Assembly: GCF_016583905.1 (NCBI RefSeq)
Contig: NZ_NRRY01000001.1
Location: 1-64,000, forward strand
Length of the DNA stretch: 64,000 bases
Origin: Lamprobacter modestohalophilus
GTDB lineage: Bacteria; Pseudomonadota; Gammaproteobacteria; Chromatiales; Chromatiaceae
Reading direction: 5' to 3'
Below, piece by piece: positions 62,443 to 64,000 of the stretch (within the stretch, counting starts at the first letter, position 1; each line of letters opens with the position of its first letter). Both the position numbers and the translations under genes were made by a program. The notes under the pieces were generated by a model. It saw nothing but the letters and a program-made list of their open reading frames with translations. It was not told the origin of the DNA and did no database searches.

Positions 62443-63953
62443 GGCATCAGATAGGTCTGCTCGACCACGCGGGTGGCCCACTGCAAGGGGCTGAACGGCA
62501 GTCCCGCCAGCATCCCGGCCAGCAGGCTCAGCAATGCCGTGGCCAGGGCCGGCAGCAGCAGCCAGACGCTGGTCTCGAGCCGACTCGGTGCACGCTCAGC
62601 CGGCCAGGTCCCAATCCCATGGGCCGGTCCAGGGCGGAACCAGAGGCGATTCAATATGGGCAGGAAATAGGCCGCGTTGAGCAGGGTGCTGGCCACCAGC
62701 ACCGCAATGACCCAGGGCATCTCGGCCTGCATCGCACCCATGCCCAGCATCCATTTGCTGATGAAGCCGACCACCGGGGGCATCCCGATCATGCCGAGCG
62801 CGCCGATGGTGAAGGCCAAGCTGCTCAGCGGCATGCGCCGACCGACGCCATCGAGCTCATCGATGCGGTGAATCCCTAACTCCTCGGCATAATTGCCAGC
62901 GCAGAAGAACAGCGTGACCTTCATCAGCCCCTGATGCAGCAGATGCGCGAGCGCGGCGATGGTCCCTAGCGGCCCGAACAGCCCGATCCCGAGTACGATG
63001 TAGGAGACCTGGCTGACCGTGGAGTAGGCCAACCGGGGTTTCAGCTCCTGCTGAGCTAGCGCGCGTAGCGAGCCGTAGACGATGGTGACGGAGGCGATCA
63101 CCACCAGTCCATCGAGCACGCCTAAGGACGCGCTGAAAGCGATCCCGTAGACATCGTAGACCAGCCGCACGATGCCAAAAGCGCCGGCCTTGACCACGGC
63201 CACCGCATGCAGCAGGGCGCTGACCGGCGCCGGGGCCACCATCGCCCGCGGTAGCCAGCCATGCAGCGGCACCAGCGCCGCCTTGACGCCGAAACCGAGG
63301 GTCAGTAGCCAGAACAGGCCGATCAGCCAGGGGCGAGCCTCAGGACCCAGCGCCGCTAGGAACTCGCGCTGACCGAAGCGCAGATCCCCAGCCAAGACCT
63401 GCAAGGCCACCATGCCGATCATCAACACCAGGCCGGCGCTGAGCGTATAGCGCAGGTAGACGGTGGCTGCGGCCAATGCCTGCGGCGTGCCGCGATGCGC
63501 CACCAGCGGATAGGTCGAGAGCGTCAGCAGCTCATAGAAGATCAGCAGGGTAAACAGGTTGCCGGCCAGGCTGATGCCCAGGGTGCTGGCAACGCAAAGG
63601 CTGAAGAAGCCGAAGAAGCGGCGACGGTTGGGCGAGTCCTCGAGGTAGCCGATCGCATAGATGGTGGTGAATAGCCAGAGCAGCGAGGATAGCCCTGCGA
63701 AGGTGAGCCCGAGCGCGTCTACGCGCAAGACGAAGCTCAGGCCCTCGACCACCGCAAACTCGACCGCATAGACCTCGCCTGCGACCAAGCCCCGCGCCAT
63801 CCAGATCACCAGCACCAGCTTGATCAGCGCGGCGGCGAGGTTGAGCGCGGTGCGGGTGCGCACAGCCTGTTCCGGCAGCATGAAGATTACGGCTGCGGTC
63901 AGGAGCGAGCTGGCCAGGGTCGCCAGCGGTAGCAGAGCGCTCATGGTGCTCAT
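62439..63953 (-). CDS. Proton-antiporter-like subunit (NuoN/MrpD-like)
   Basis: The 504-residue protein has 13-14 spans, with LFTLLIFYELLTLSTYPLVAH (Glu and Lys of the proton path), GFGVKAALVPLHGWLPRAMV and RLAYSTVSQVSYIVLG. It is close to MrpD and NuoM/N proteins. It sits in an operon with overlapping starts on both sides, so it is part of a multi-subunit membrane complex: an Mrp-type antiporter, an ion-translocating module for a redox enzyme, or a carbon-uptake partner. Which one depends on genes outside the window. Confidence 0.88.
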   Translation of the reverse strand: MSTMSALLPLATLASSLLTAAVIFMLPEQAVRTRTALNLAAALIKLVLVIWMARGLVAGEVYAVEFAVVEGLSFVLRVDALGLTFAGLSSLLWLFTTIYAIGYLEDSPNRRRFFGFFSLCVASTLGISLAGNLFTLLIFYELLTLSTYPLVAHRGTPQALAAATVYLRYTLSAGLVLMIGMVALQVLAGDLRFGQREFLAALGPEARPWLIGLFWLLTLGFGVKAALVPLHGWLPRAMVAPAPVSALLHAVAVVKAGAFGIVRLVYDVYGIAFSASLGVLDGLVVIASVTIVYGSLRALAQQELKPRLAYSTVSQVSYIVLGIGLFGPLGTIAALAHLLHQGLMKVTLFFCAGNYAEELGIHRIDELDGVGRRMPLSSLAFTIGALGMIGMPPVVGFISKWMLGMGAMQAEMPWVIAVLVASTLLNAAYFLPILNRLWFRPGPAHGIGTWPAERAPSRLETSVWLLLPALATALLSLLAGMLAGLPFSPLQWATRVVEQTYLMP

Positions 63954-64000
63954 GGCACCCCCACTGGCGCCAGAAACGATAGCGGCCAGCCGGCTGCCAG
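63950..64000 (-). CDS. C-terminal end of an upstream membrane-complex gene (partial)
   Basis: The last 16 codons of a frame entering from the right edge read LAAGWPLSFLAPVGVP. The stop overlaps the next ATG as ATGA, in line with the operon. Too short to identify. Confidence 0.5.
   Translation of the reverse strand: MAAGWPLSFLAPVGVP

Overview
The window is GC-rich gammaproteobacterial DNA, most likely from a purple sulfur bacterium of the Chromatiaceae or a close sulfur-oxidising relative. The best pointers are the rhodanese-tusA-dsrE2 sulfur-relay cluster (10.2-11.5 kb) next to a cysG-type siroheme synthase, the trxA-rho operon facing rhlB, the cmoA-cmoB pair, ppk1, pta-ackA, and a gamma-glutamyl-cysteine ligase-like gene behind murU. 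The taxonomic call is inference from gene content. No rRNA, tRNA, cas gene, transposase or integrase was recognised.

Layout. 0-6 kb: an AT-rich edge that cuts off an S-methyl-5'-thioinosine phosphorylase-like gene, an Ala/Pro-rich membrane protein, an ABC exporter, a DUF2892 protein, a DegS-like protease and an FmdB-like zinc ribbon. 6-14.7 kb: redox and sulfur genes (ScsD-like thioredoxin, periplasmic rhodanese, a family 3 binding protein, cysG, rhd-tusA-dsrE2), a FadL-like porin, a LysR regulator and a small unknown gene. 14.7-31 kb: mostly core genes (AI-2E family permease, GCS2 ligase, murU, a PqiA-like protein, rho, trxA, rhlB, a double-thioredoxin periplasmic protein, pta-ackA, an acetolactate-synthase-like enzyme, a hemerythrin and phhB). 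31.2-32.5 kb: gene fragments between two solitary type I-E CRISPR-like repeats. 32.5-41.8 kb: ppk1, cmoAB and an RND efflux pair.

41.9-59.2 kb is an accessory region with toxin-antitoxin and restriction genes: Uma2, a DUF433/DUF5615 pair, a wHTH remnant plus Fic, a cysteine-rich zinc-ribbon protein, a TPR protein, MscS, and a two-gene restriction-modification system whose methylase carries an AT-rich target-recognition segment. A 3-3.6 kb block (wHTH, Fic, zinc ribbon, TPR) occurs twice in direct orientation and brackets the MscS and restriction genes. The second copy lost the catalytic half of Fic, with a perfect palindrome at the deletion point. The first copy runs into a duplicated 3' end of the RND permease. 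59.3-64 kb: a sulfotransferase and an operon of proton-antiporter-like (Complex I/Mrp) subunits that runs off the right edge.

A recurrent oddity is short tandem repeats just upstream of start codons. In four places (ABC ATPase, ScsD-like thioredoxin, the gene after lysR, cmoA) the repeats form tiny start-stop reading frames that overlap or nearly touch the next start codon. A 54-bp element also occurs twice in opposite orientation (23.7 and 31.5 kb). The strongest candidates for something undescribed are the duplicated Fic/zinc-ribbon/TPR block, the coupled mini-ORF repeats, and the CRISPR-like repeats that bracket gene fragments.
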